A stretch of DNA of 64,000 bases from Chaetomium olivaceum (lineage: Eukaryota; Ascomycota; Sordariomycetes; Sordariales; Chaetomiaceae). The stretch is from positions 620,001 through 684,000 of the forward strand of contig JAYWVB010000003.1 of the NCBI GenBank assembly GCA_039881045.1. Reading direction: 5' to 3'. Below the pieces are notes generated by a model. It made no database searches. It saw only the letters and a list, made by a program, of their open reading frames with translations, and was not told where the DNA came from. Of the stretch, positions 12,001 through 23,762 are shown piece by piece (position 1 is the first letter of the stretch; every line of letters begins with the position of its first letter). The position numbers were made by a program, and so were the translations under genes.

Positions 12001-12311
12001 CTTTTTTTCTTCTGACGACGCTTTGTTTGCAGCGACTTCGGCAATGTGCTGACACCCCCCAGTTTCGCCGTGCGGAAAAGGGATTGAAAACAACAAACTT
12101 TAGCTGCAGAACCCAGCTGCACGTCATTCCAGTCCATGATACACCCCCACCACAACCAATTGTCGGAGTGACAACTCATCACATCACACACAGTCACAAA
12201 GTGCACGGTCAACCCAAGGGTTAGCAGTGGAGCCCTAGTGCTCCTGAGCTGACTTGCGCCCAAACCTACCTTACCCAGATTTTATTCTCTTCGACGGATC
12301 CGTGCCGCACC
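9077..12311. other. 3.2-kb intergenic region, no gene supported
   Basis: Divergent spacer between the SAT4-like gene (-) and ASE1 (+). Scattered short frames show no recognisable protein. It contains a TTGGTG minisatellite at about 10914-10940 and a small inverted repeat (AGAGAAGGCC at about 10861-10870 with GGCCTTCTCT at about 10897-10906). It should hold both promoters; I cannot assign elements. Confidence 0.55.
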
Positions 12312-14662
12312 ATGGATACCAGCTACCTGGCCCAGCAGGTCAATGCAATAGTTGGCCAGCTGCATGGCTTGTTCGACGAGATCGGAGTCCCCAACCATGA
12401 TCGCGATGCCCGGGAGGAGGAGGTAAGAGACCCGTCGCTTGGTCCGTCCCTGCTGGGTCCTCCTTACTGACGGAATTGACCCCAGTTATTCGCCGCCCTT
12501 TCCGATGCGCTGCAAAACCAAGTCCGACAGGTGACGGAGGAGAAAAAGGGGATGGTCGAAGAGGCGCAAAGGATGATCACGACGATTCGGCAAATGGAGG
12601 CCTCGCTCGATGACGGCAAATCGCGCCGTGACTACCAAGGCGGCGACGACAGGGACTTGAAGATTACCTACCCTCTCACGAGGTGTCTTCAGGTGCTCAA
12701 GGAAAAGCATACCCAAGTCAGCCGCCTCCACCGGGAGCGTTACGAACAAGTCAAAAGTGCGCCTCTCCTTATCAGACCATGAAGCCGATCAGCCGATGCT
12801 AACAATTACCAGAGTTGGTCCAGGCCCTCGAGTCTTACTCCCTCCACCTTGAACCTACCTTTGTCAAGTTGGATCTGCCCCCGACGGCGCCGAATCAGTC
12901 CATCCCGCCCAGCTTCGACTTGTCGCCGGCGTATGTGGATAAGCTGGATGCCGAGTTTACGCGAGTGTATGAGGAGTACACTCGCCGCGTGGAAACAGTA
13001 AAAGCGCTGGCCGAGAATATGATCCAGCTGTGGGCGGAGCTGGGAACTCCCCAGGCGCAGACCGACGGCGCCATCGTCAAGTACTACCGCGACGCTCCTG
13101 AGCAGCTCGGCCTCCACGAGGACGACCTTACCCGTTTGCGCTCCAAGAGAGACAAGCTTCTGGAGGAGAAGAAGAACCGCGAGAGGCGCCTAAACGACCT
13201 GAAGTTCACGGTCGAGGCCCTCTGGGAGAAGCTGGGTATCGAGGAAAGGGAACGTAAGGCGTTCCTCAACAGCAACCGTGGTTGTGGTATTCGGCAGATC
13301 AACGAGTTTGAGGACGAGCTAGCAAAGCTCAACGAGCTCAAGCGTCAGAACCTCCACCTTTTTGTCGAAGACGCCCGCTTCAAGTTGCAGGAGCTTTGGG
13401 ACGCGCTGTATCTCTCCGAGGATGAGATGCTAGAGTTCACCCCGGCTTTCTCCGACGTCTATAGTGACGCCCTTCTCGAAGCTCATGAGCGGGAGATATC
13501 CCGGCTGGAACTACTACAAGAACAGCGCGCTCCGACGCTGGCGCTTGTCAATAGACACAAGAGCCTAGTGAGCGAACAAAACGAGCTTGCTTCGTCGAGC
13601 CAGGATGCCTCGCGCCTGATGATGCGCGGCCAAAAGGGAGAGAAGCGGGACCCTGGCAAACTGCTCCGAGAGGAGAAGATGAGAAAGCGCATCGCCAAGG
13701 AGCTTCCGAAAGTGGCTGTTGAGCTGCGCAAGGCGTTGGAGCAGTGGGAAGACGAGTACGGCCGGCCATTCATGGTGCACGGAGAACGCTATCTCGATTC
13801 CCTGGGGGAGGCAGAACCAAGAGCAGCTCTAGGGCCAAGGTCCAAAACACCAGGTCCAGCTCCGACACCTTCAAACAACACCAATGCCGGGTTGAACCGC
13901 GCTCGCAGCGTTGGTAGTGTCAGGGGGGCGCCGAAAAGCACAACCAAAACGCCGACGGCTATGGAAATGGCAAAGTCAGCGCAGCCGGTGCGAGCAGGTA
14001 CTCTCCGTGGTGTACCGGGGGCCGGCAGGGGCAGTCCGACCCGGCTTCCCGCGCGCATGCCACTCTCGAATCTCAAACATGGAAACAACTCGCCCGAGCG
14101 CCTTCAGTCAAGGGCGGACAATGGTGCTCCCCGCCACAACAACCTGGTAATCAGGGCGCCGCCGCCGAAGATGCGGGAACTTTTGCCGGCGCCGGAACTG
14201 GAGACGCCGGTCAACCACTATCGGTCTGCCGGCCTGAGTTCGAGCATTGTCCGACACGTCGAACCTGAGGATGTGTATGACGACCGGTACTCGTTCCAGG
14301 AGAACAGCAGGCCGGCGTCGCGGGATTATTACTCCTCGCGGTCAACGCAGTCTTCCTACCCCCAAGCGCCACCCCCTGTTCGGCAAATATCCCACAATTC
14401 GAGTAGCAGCTCCAACACCTCCACCGTTATTACCGGCTCTGAGAACTGGGAGACGTATGACGACACTTCAGAACCGGAGGAGGACCTTTCGGACGACTAC
14501 TTTGCCAAGCTGCGCGCGGCGCGGGCTGGCATGGCGCGGCCACAGAGTCAACTGAAACGGCATCGGGGCGTCCCGCCCGCCCAGGCTGGACAAACAACCA
14601 CGGACGACAACGGTAACCGGATTATCTCCGGAAGCGAGTGGACCGACGAGGACGGGTACTGA
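12312..14662 (+). CDS. ase1: ASE1/PRC1/MAP65 anaphase spindle elongation protein
   Basis: Antiparallel microtubule bundler of the spindle midzone. Three exons: 12312-12422, 12486-12756, 12813-14662, giving 743 residues. Introns have GTAAGA/CCCAG and GTGCGC/CCAG ends and a GCTAAC branch in the second. The start MDTSYLAQQVNAIVGQLHGL is the expected N-terminal dimerisation helix. A long coiled-coil/spectrin-like region follows, with LKEKHTQVSRLHRERYEQVK. The family's microtubule-binding core comes next (ALWEKLGIEERERKAF, then INEFEDELAKLNELKRQNL and LFVEDARFKLQELWDALYLS). The last ~250 residues are basic, Ser/Pro-rich and disordered (RARSVGSVRG, SKTPGPAP), the usual site of Cdk and Aurora control; that regulation is family knowledge, not visible here. 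Length matches fungal Ase1. No frame problem. Confidence 0.96.
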
Positions 14663-16451
14663 TAGAGGCGTGGCCTTGTCGGTTCAGTACATGTCTAAAT
14701 GATGGGTATGAGTTACGGCGCGACGACGACATGTCTTGCTTTTTTGAGCAGCCATATGCGTTGATATAGCCCGCACTTTTTTGTTGTTGTTGATGGGTGG
14801 GGTCTCGGCGAGGCGTTGGTTGATTCGCGGCCTTTGTTTTACTCTTCTTCTTGAGCGTTGTGGACGGCCCTTTCGGGTTTTTCCTTTTCCTAATCGCGGT
14901 TTTTTTTCATTTTCTTGTCTGGCTGGCGCGGGCCGATAAAACAGCCGCCTCTTCTGGGGTCAGCTTCGTTTGTTTTCTTAGCGCACACATGTATGTATCT
15001 GGGCTGGACTGGGACCTGTGGGCGGAGAGGCTTTCTTCTTGCATGTCTGCGGGGAGGAGCTGGCTAGGGTTGGGGGGTTGTGGTTGCGGAGGCTTGCAAT
15101 GGTTGGCGTTTTTACTATACCGGGTTTGATTTACTTGTCTTCTTGTTCATCAAGCCGAGCGAGTGCCGGGGAGGCGAGCCCCTCTCGTTGAGGGCGCCGT
15201 CTGCGCACGCTGTAGATACCACCCTACACTTGATATCCTTTTGTATCTGTCTTTATATTTGGCACGAAATGACACAATGACCGAGTGTTCCATGATTGTG
15301 CCATTGTGTAATGCCCCTAGTGATTCTGGCTCTACTCCGACCCGCCTTCAAACTAGCTGGCTCGTATGTATCGAGCAGTGGGCGAGAAACATAATAGAAC
15401 GTCCATAGGTTAGTGTCCCTAGAACAACCAAGAACACAAACCAGCTTTCCTTATTATATTGGCTCTGGGGTATTCGACTATGTCGGTTAGGGTCACATAA
15501 CGCCCGCTTGTGCTCGCCGCGCCTTGCATCTGTTTATCTGAACTGCTCCCCTAAACAATCAAGACAGCACAGACCTACCATTCGCCCTTCATATAGTGGT
15601 CCCCCGCACCTTCATTTCAACTCCTCCCGGACTCCCAACTATTGTTTGGTCGAGTGGGAGGAGTGCGGCTCGTGTTCCGCCGTGGCTCGTGTTGCACAAT
15701 GGTAGCTCCCAGAAGATGCGGGTTCGATTCCCACCGAGTAAAACTCTTAATCGAGTTTTCGTAACCGATCACCTTTCCACCTACCGACTTCCAGGAAAGC
15801 TGGTCGGTGAGCTTTTTTAATTTTCCTCGAATTGCGCTCTCTCGAATTGCGTTCCCTCAAACTGCAACACAAATTGCAACCAGCACAATTCGGCAACTTC
15901 TTTTGAGGTACCTCGCGTTAGACCGGGATAATCTGTTCAGCTCGTACGGGCCGATGTCGCCTTACCAACCCCTGTAATTCAGCCTCACCTTAAGGACAGC
16001 TTGGAAGTCCATTGACGTTGTTTGCTTGGTTTGATCGACCCCTGTAATTGTGGACTTGTTACAGGCACAGCCAGTACCTGGTAACCTCAATTCACCGCGA
16101 AGGTCGAGCTGATTACACTTTCAACCTCGAATCTCCAAGACTCCCTCGCCTGATTTCGATTCCTAGCCACGAAATGCTCAACTAAATCAACTCCCATGTT
16201 TGTTTGCCCCAGGGACCACTTTGCGAACTCGCCCACTTCCCGCCGTGCATTGTGTCGCATTGCATTGCATCGCATCGAAACCCCAAACAAACAAGCTCCT
16301 TAGTCCATACCTTACCTATTTACGTACATAGCTACCTACCGACCTACCGGGTACATCGAATTCCACCGACCTCGCGAACAAACAACCCAACATTCCTCGA
16401 CCCCAACCTACCAACTTCATCTCCCGACCGATAACTCAACCAAAATCCCCT
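14663..16451. other. Intergenic: ASE1 3' region and IRS4 promoter
   Basis: T-rich ASE1 3' sequence to about 15130, then no recognisable gene. A tRNA-like fragment with A- and B-box similarity lies at about 15683-15742. The stretch 16305-16350 upstream of IRS4 carries clustered TACCTA/CTACC motifs typical of promoters in this window. Confidence 0.5.
15683..15742 (+). other. tRNA-like fragment (A-box and B-box similarity)
   Basis: TGGCTCGTGTTGCACAATGG resembles a tRNA D arm, GGTTCGATTCC matches the B box exactly, and CTCG/CGAG could close a short acceptor stem. Only about 55 nt separate the ends and there is no room for an anticodon arm, so it is not a functional nuclear tRNA. It may be a relic or SINE-like piece. 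Confidence 0.35.
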
Positions 16452-19101
16452 ATGCAACACCCATCGTCACCAACCCGACCGACCCACCCCCACAGCCGCA
16501 GCGCAACACCATCCAACCCTCCACCCTCAACAGCGCCATCCGGACATGCTACTACTACCCCCGCCGCCGCAACGAATCCCGCCGTCTCGGCCGCCCTGCA
16601 GGGCGCCACCCTCGCGTTCAACAAGCAGAAGAAGGCTGCCGTAGCGGCTGCTGCGCAGCAACAACAACAGCAACAGCAACAGCAGCAGAGGAATAGTGCT
16701 GCTGGGCGTGGGCCGTCGCCCGTGAGACCACCCCCTCCACCGCAACAACCGAAACAGCAGCAGCAGCAGCAGCAGGAGAATGGCAGTGCGGCTACAGGAA
16801 GTGGGCCTAGGCCGGGGCTGGCGCCGCGCGGGGGTAACGGCGCGCTGCTGGCTGCGACGCAGGCGGCTGGGCAGGCGGCGGCTGCGTTGCGGTCCAAGTC
16901 GGCTGGGGAGGTGCCTGGCAATGTGGGCAATGCGGGCAATTCGGGCCGTCATACAGCCGGTGGCCCTGCTGGTGGGGGGAATGGCGGAGTGAAGGAGGGC
17001 GGTTCTGGTTCTGCGGCGGCGGCGGCGGTGGGGGCTGGGTTGGAGGGGGGTCATACGCATGGTGGGTTGGTTGGGCAGAGGGTGTTGGACTTGCATGCCG
17101 GCAGTGGTGGTGGCAGCACGCTGCTCCCCCCTCCGGCTGGGAGGTCTGGCGCTGATGGTGGTGGTGGTGGTGGCAGGCAGAGTTCACCCTCGCTTATCGC
17201 GGCTACGCTGGCGGCTAGTAGGTCGGTTTCGCCAGCTAGGAGCCCGATTCCACAGCTGGATCTGAACGGTGGTGGGAGGGTCACGCACAGAAGGGGACAG
17301 AGTGTGGGCGCTGTGAGTGTTGCGGGGGGCTCGGTTGGGCTGGTGTGTGAGTGGGGGCGTGAAGCACGAAGCGGAGGTCCTGGACACAGCGTCCATTCCG
17401 CCGACCACTTCTCTGGTATCGATGTTTGAGGCCAAGAAAGGCGAGGACGACGTGGACCCTGTTAAGAAGAGGGCACCGTCGGTCAGGAGGAAGGATATCG
17501 ATATGGACGAACAAACGCGGAAAGTCATTGCGCCACAAGAACCGCAAAAGCCGAAACCGAAACTCGCGCCCAAGCCGAAGCCGAAGCCAGAACTAGCTAC
17601 AGATGTTGCTATTCCGAGACCGTCTGATGAGGCACACGGGTCTTTCGAGGCAAAGAGTCGGGCTGGGGATACAGGAATAAACGACGACGCGGACGAGAGG
17701 GGCCGCTCTGAAGCAAAGCCAGCTCAGCGCCGTACCAGGAGCCAAACTAGCGAACACAAACCGGCCAAGAAACCGAAACCTGCACATCGTCCCCCAACAC
17801 CCCCGCCATCCCTTCCTACACGGATTCCTTCAAGTCACATCACCCCGCAGCCGAAGAAGGTTGCGAAAACACCACGCCTTGAACCGCCAACTCCGCCGGT
17901 AAAAACATCGACTATCCCCAAGATGGAACCGATCGTTCAAGTCACACCGGTCGAGCCCGACGAAGAATACGTCGAGTTTCTTAACCAAAACCGGACTCCA
18001 AAGGCACGACAAGTATCACAGACTTCGACCTCATCCAACGACACGTTTGTGTCGGCCTCTTCCGTACCGTCGGGGGGCGTATCACCTGTTAGGGAAGTTG
18101 AGAGCACCCCACGTCGGCCAGCACCGCCTGCACGCAGCCCCTCGTCCCGATCAATAGCAACGCCCAACCGACCGCGACAGCCGGCTGCACACCCATCAAC
18201 GCCCAACCTCACCCTAGGCTCTCTCACAAATGCCATGATGGCAAGCAACCTCGCCGCTGCCCGCCTCACCCCAACAACGCCCTCTCAACCCCCTCCTCTC
18301 CCGGCGCCCCGCCGATCGGGTCGCAGTCCTCTGCAACCCCACTACACTGCCGACAGCATCCGCTCGCAGCTCACAGGCGGAAGTAAATCCCCGAACCATG
18401 CTGCCCAACAACAGAAGCAAAGGACGGGCATGCTCCAAACCCTACGGAGCCCGCAGACCTCGCTCTCCGACGACGAAGACGCCCGTCGCCAGCACCACCA
18501 CCGCCGTCGCAGCAAAGTCCTCAGCGGCGGCAACCGCAAGCATGCGCACCATGAGGGCTCGCGCCGACGCTGGCGCGACGAGATCACGGCGCGCGAGCGC
18601 AAACGCTACGAGGCCGTGTGGGCGAGCAACAGGGGCCTGTTCCTAAAGCCCGGGTGGGCTGCGCACTACCAGAACACCACCACCACCACCACCACCGGCG
18701 GCGGCGCCTCACCCGCTCCGGGACGCGAAGCTAAAACGGAAGAAGCCCAAAACCAAACCCGCGACCAAGTAGAAGCCAGCCGGGCCGGGCACGGCGCCGA
18801 GGCGGACCTGGTCGTCAACGTAGTCGCGCGCGACATCTGGAGCCGCAGCCGGCTACCGGCCGACGAGCTGGCCGAGGTGTGGGACCTGGTCGACCGCGGC
18901 GCGCGCGACGCGCTGGGCCGCGACGAGTTCGTCGTCGGCCTCTGGCTCATCGACCAGCGCCTGCGCGGCCGCAAGATCCCTGCGCGCGTGAGCCAGAGTG
19001 TGTGGGATAGCGCTGCCGGTGGGCATCATGGTGTTGTAGTGCCGCTTCCTGCGGGTGGTGGTGGTGATAAGGGTGGGGGGAAGGGGAGGCGTGGGCGGTA
19101 A
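16452..19101 (+). CDS. irs4: IRS4/TAX4-like EH-domain protein
   Basis: EH-domain protein related to yeast Irs4/Tax4, which bind the phosphatase Inp51 and influence PI(4,5)P2, cell-wall integrity and autophagy (family knowledge). The ATG at 16452 opens [10 protein letters not shown], followed by the typical [15 protein letters not shown] and two Gln runs (CAA/CAG). A Gly/Ser-rich region follows, then [18 protein letters not shown]. The C-terminal EH domain is at about 18,570-19,010: [16 protein letters not shown], then [38 protein letters not shown] and KIP. The N-terminal frame (16452-17312) and the C-terminal frame (from about 17377) differ. They can be joined by a GTGAGT donor at 17313 with a weak AAG or GAG acceptor (52 or 64 nt), or by a one-base error in the GGGGG at 17352-17357. 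Expected length is about 860 residues. Confidence 0.85.
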
Positions 19102-19725
19102 GGGCGGGAACGGATGGTGTTTGGAGGGTAGTTGGCACCTATCATCGTATTGCCTTTATCTAACCTGACTTCTCCGCGGATGCCCTTTCGCCGGTTGCAA
19201 TTGGGAAGGCCATGTCATTACACAGGGATCCATCAAACTGAGGGCGGAAAAAGGACCGTGGTATGACGCAGATGGCCTCCCCGATTTTCTTTGTCTTTTC
19301 TTGAGCTTCCTCTCCTAGCGTACCTACTGATACCCCCTAGACTTATTACTGGTAATTCATAGATGAGGGTGGTCTCCTTTTTTCAGGGGAAGGGCCGTTT
19401 CTTCTCAGCTCTTAACATTGTTCTTGGCTTGGTTGGTATTGTTTGTGGCAAACAATGTTGGCGTCCCTCCCGTGTCTCCCCTCTGCCTCCCTTGCTTACC
19501 GTCCCGTGACGGCATCTCACTGCAAGCCACCAGTTTCCAGCCGGACGCCTCCCTCATCTGTCGACCACTGAAACGCGGTGAGCAAACAAAGATGGAAATC
19601 TTCGTTGGCATATACATACCCTTGGCTATCTGCCTCGGGTGCCTACGTCTAGCAACTGCGCTCTGGTTTTTGGGCTTCGCTGCGTTTTCCTGCATTTTTG
19701 CTGCATCTCGAGGAAGGAAACCACA
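19102..19725. other. Intergenic spacer, IRS4 to P450
   Basis: About 620 bp between two plus-strand genes, holding the IRS4 3' end and the P450 promoter. Nothing else is recognised. Confidence 0.5.
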
Positions 19726-21506
19726 ATGGCGGCGCCTCTACTGCATCTTCCGACCGAACTCGGCATTCCACCGACGACCCTAGTCCTGGGTCTGGTGGTG
19801 CTGTTGCTGATACTGTCCTTGTTTCGATGGGCACTCTACCCGACCCTCGACCAACGCGAGCCGCCGATGCTGTGGCCCAAGATCCCTTTGATCGGCCACA
19901 GCCTGTCAATCGTCTCCGAGGGCGGCGGCTACTACGACCGACTCTAGTACGCATAACCACACACACCCCTATACCTCACCTCTGCCCCCTCCCCCCTCCC
20001 TTCTTTTTTTATTACTATGTAGCGCACTCCCCATACTGACAACCCGCCCCCCTACAAAAGCAGAAGCACCCAGCACCCCACCCTCACCCTCCCCTCTTTC
20101 CCACCCAAAAACTCTACCTCCTCAACACCCCGACCCTGATCTCCGCCGCCCTGCGCAGCCCATCCCTCTCCTTCGACCCCTTCATTGTGCTCTTCTCCCA
20201 GAACGCGCTCGCCGCCAGCCAGGCCGATCTCGACCGCCTCAGGGACCCGGCCTACATCCATGCGGCCAAGAAGCCGTTTTATCCGTCCATGTCGGGGGAG
20301 TGGTTGAGGGGGGTGGTGGGGGCGGCGTTGGAGGATATCGCGGGGGGGTTGAATCGGATGGGGCGTGGGGTTTCTGGGTTGGGTGGGGAGGGTGGTGGTG
20401 GTGGTGGTGGTGGTGGTGGTGGCGGGGAGGGGGTGGTTGAGGTTGGGCATGTGGGGGAGTGGTTGAGGGAGGGGATTTCGAAGGCGGTGGTGAGGGCGTT
20501 GTATGGGAGGAATCCGATTACGTTGGGGAGGCTGCATGATATCTGGTGCGTTCGTTTACACTCCCTATTGTGGGTGTGGCGGTGGTGCTTGTGAGCTGAC
20601 TGATGGGTTGCTACGTAGGGAGTTCGATCGGAAGATTACTGTTTTGACCCTGGGTCTCGCTCCGCGGCTGCTGGCGCGGAAAGCGGTTGCCGGTCGGGAC
20701 CGCATACAGGCGGCGTTGTACGAATATTATCGGGAAGGGTATGATCAGGGCGCGGATGTGTCCGCTTTTGTCAGGAACCGAGCCGCGGCCAAGCGCCAGA
20801 TGGGCGTGAGCCCTACTGATCTGGCCTCGGGCGAGACCGATATCCCGTGGACGGCACTCACCAACACCATCCCCTCGCTTGCCTGGGTCTTTGTCAGTGT
20901 GTTCGCCCGCGCTGATTACGCGGAGAGGGTGCGCCAGGAGACGGCCGAGGTGACTACCGTTGACGGAGATAAAGCCAGCATTGATGTGGAGGAGCTCGGG
21001 AAGAAGCCTTTCATCAGTGCCGTGGTTCAGGAGGTGCAGCGGATGTACAACAAGCTCTGCGGGTATCGGAAAGTACTGGAAGACACGGTGTTGCGGGATG
21101 CGGACGGGCGAGAGTATCTCCTAAAAAAGGGATCCAATGCCCAATGGTTCCATGGAGTGCCGCACTTGAGCGAGGATATCTGGGGCCCGGACGCAAGATT
21201 CTTCAATCCCGAGAGGTTCATCGACACGCCGGCCGAGGAAGAAAGGAGGCGGCGCGGGGCGTTCATACCCTTTGGCGGGGGCAAGCATCTTTGTCCAGGT
21301 CGACGGTTTGCCGTGACCGAAATCATCGGCATGGTCGGTGCCATTGCGCTGATGTTCGATGTCGAGGGCGTCTCAGTGCCACCGGCCCAAGGCAGGTTTT
21401 GCTGGGTGTGCTATGGCTCATCCGGATTGGAAGTTGGGAAATCCCCCGAGTTAAGTTCAGTCGAAGACAAGGATGGGAAAAAGTTCAGTTGGAATTCAAG
21501 GTTTGA
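19726..21506 (+). CDS. Cytochrome P450 monooxygenase (frame-disrupted)
   Basis: Microsomal heme-thiolate monooxygenase. The N-terminus has a membrane anchor (ELGIPPTTLVLGLVVLLLIL) and the hinge REPPMLWPKIPLIGH. An I-helix region NTIPSLAWVFVSVFARADYA follows, then the K-helix ExxR (EVQR), PERF, and the heme loop FIPFGGGKHLCPGRR with the Cys codon at 21292-21294. Exons: 19726-19946, about 20061-20545, 20619-21506. The style suggests a CYP7/CYP8-like fungal family; the substrate is unknown. A GGT tract encodes about 12 Gly near 20391-20423, an unusual insertion. Three frame changes are needed: near 20107-20111 (AAAAA), near 21395, where AGFAGCAMAHPDWKLGNPP is one base off, and near 21450, before the canonical end KFSRRQGWEKVQLEFKV. 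It is either a decaying gene or an intact gene with sequence errors. No biosynthetic neighbours are present. Confidence 0.8.
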
Positions 21507-22341
21507 AACTACCCACGGAATACATAGGATTTGGGTTGTTCTTGAGGCTTGACTAAAAGTTAGGCCATGGATTGATTTCATTGTATAGAAATATGGAATA
21601 CTCCATTTTTGCTGTATCTATCTGTATTTATCTAGCTACCAGATACCTTATCTAATCAAACATAATTATGAAAATCCCTTTGATGGCGCTGTACCCGTTG
21701 ATCCAAGCCAAATCCAAACCAGATTTTGTCTCGTGGAAACTCAAAAGAAGCCCCGAAGCTGCAGGTCGCAGACACCAACGCGGGGCCCCATAATCCTCAC
21801 TGCCGTCCCCTGCCGCCCCGCGGACCGAGGTACACAAGCGGAGCCGAGCTCTTGGCATCTCAAAGTGCGGGCCCCGGGACAGGAATTCGGGGTTTGTTAC
21901 CACGAGGGAATCATGCATTGAACACTACCTCACTAACTAGCGCATTGGAACCCCCTTTTTATGAAGTTGAACCCGGGTGTTGAATTCCAGACCTACAACT
22001 ACAGCAGAAGGTAGCAAAACAGCAAGCCAGCTACAACTAAGCTATTCATTGCTCCCATTAGTTAGTTAGAGCAACGCCAGAGACAGCTTCCCAGCCTTTA
22101 ACGTTAACTAGTTAACCAAATAAACCGACAAAACCGACCCCCCGCTCCCGTTGTTGCGATTCCACCAATCCCGGCGAGCCAGCAACCGAGCCTCCATCCT
22201 CGGGCCTCCTTCCTGTCCTCTCTCATCATCCCCCGACTCGACATCGCGCACACATCACAACTACTGTGTGCATCTCCCACCTATCCCCTCCGTCAATTCA
22301 TACCCATTCACCACAAACACCCACCACAAACACCCACCACA
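21507..22341. other. Intergenic spacer, P450 to PEX11
   Basis: About 830 bp, AT-richer at 21560-21690, with the PEX11 promoter at the right. Repeated ACAAACACCCACCAC just before the start codon is probably 5' UTR. No gene. Confidence 0.5.
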
Positions 22342-23365
22342 ATGGCCGACGCAGCCCCCGATGTCGATATGCCCGCCCCGGCCCCGATCGCCGACCTGCC
22401 CTCAGGCGAGCCGATCCCGTCCTCCCACACCACCGTCCAAGCCCCCAAAGCGCCAGCCCCTCCCTCCCCGCTCGCTCGCGCGCTGGTGGCTGCGCTGCCC
22501 TCCAACATCGACTCCTTCCTCGTCCGCCTCGAGAAATGCCTCTCCACGCCCTCAGCATCGACACGGTGATGCTCTTCCTCTGCTACAGCTCCAAGCTCAG
22601 CGCCTCGGTGCTCACCTCGCTCTCGCAATCCGCGCTGCGCCGCTCCGCGCGCGAGTGGATCGCCCTGGTCGCGGCCCTCCCGCGCGGCACCACCGTGGTC
22701 TTCTCGTCCCCCGTCGCCGCGACCGCGGCCGCGGCCGGAACCAAAACCACCCTCCCCACATCCGCCGCCCTCGCGCTCCTCCTCGCCAAGCGCCTCTCCT
22801 CGCTCTCCTCCCTCCTCAGCGAGGCCCGCATGATCATGCGCCTCTGGTCGCTGCTGGGCATGTACTTCTGGGCGCGCCGCCTGGTCCGTCACACCTTCTC
22901 CTCCAGCACCCCCAAAACCACCACCGAAAAGTCCACCACCACCACCACCCCCACAACCCCCACCGGCCCCACCAAGCTCGCCTCCCTCCTCGAATACCTG
23001 CGCCTCGCCCTCTGCATAACCTTCCAATCGCTCGAAAACGGCGCCTACCTCTCGTCGCGGGGGATCATGTCGTGGACACCCGCTGAGCAAGGAAAGGCCT
23101 TCAAGTGGAGCGCGCGGTTCTGGGCGGCGTACGTGGGGATCGAGATCGGGCGGCTGGCGGCGGAGCGGTTCGGGGCCGAGAGCAAGATCCGCACGGCGCA
23201 GGAGAAGCGCGACTGGACGAAGCGGACGGTGCGGCAGCTGGCGTGGCGCCGCTGACGCTGCATTGGGGCAGCAACAAGGGGCTGGTGAGCGATACGACGG
23301 TCGGGGTGTTGGCGTGTATTCCGGGGGTTATTCAGATGCGGGATTTGTGGGCTTCTACGGCTTGA
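22342..23365 (+). CDS. pex11: Peroxisomal membrane protein PEX11 family (two frame breaks)
   Basis: Pex11-type peroxin, which tubulates the peroxisomal membrane before division. The ATG at 22342 opens an Ala/Pro-rich N-terminus, then DSFLVRLEKCLSTPS|DTVMLFLCYSSKLSA, the conserved amphipathic-helix region. MIMRLWSLLGMYFWARRL, LASLLEYLRLALC and ENGAYLSSRGIM follow, and the end is LHWGSNKGLVSD, then IPGVIQMRDLWASTA. All recognisable parts are present and in order, about 341 residues, but in three frames. A base appears missing near 22553-22562 (TCAGCATCGAC, expected TCAGGCATCGAC) and another near 23245-23256 (GTGGCGCCG, expected GTGGGCGCCG). Because PEX11 is normally retained, I infer sequence error rather than loss. 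Thr-rich and Ala-rich insertions are visible in the middle. Confidence 0.85.
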
Positions 23366-23762
23366 AGGGGGTGGGTGGTGAAGATGGCGGGTGGGTGTTA
23401 AAGCATGGAGGGTGTGTCCTTGAGGTTGGAAGATGTTTTGGAAGGGTTAACAGGCCTTCTTCGGTCAGGTACCTCCACATTGTCAATGTTTCGTTACTTG
23501 TAGATATTCATCTTTCTTATTGAATTACGAAGAAACCCTTAAAATTGAATGCATGTGGTATCACTGTGATTACAACCCCCCGTCTTCTAGATCCTGACCC
23601 TGACATTGAACTGACCACTTCTTCCCAATGCCACCCGGATTCTAGACTTTCTCTGTCCGGCCCTCGCATCTTCATGCAATATCCAGTCCCATACTTGACC
23701 CTCCCATGCAATTCCATGTCGCGTAAATCATTCACATTAACGTTCCCAGTCCCATGCAGCGC

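Noticed and set aside
15683..15742. Functional tRNA at the B-box match
   Set aside because: No anticodon arm fits between the D- and T-arm-like parts; kept only as a low-confidence relic.
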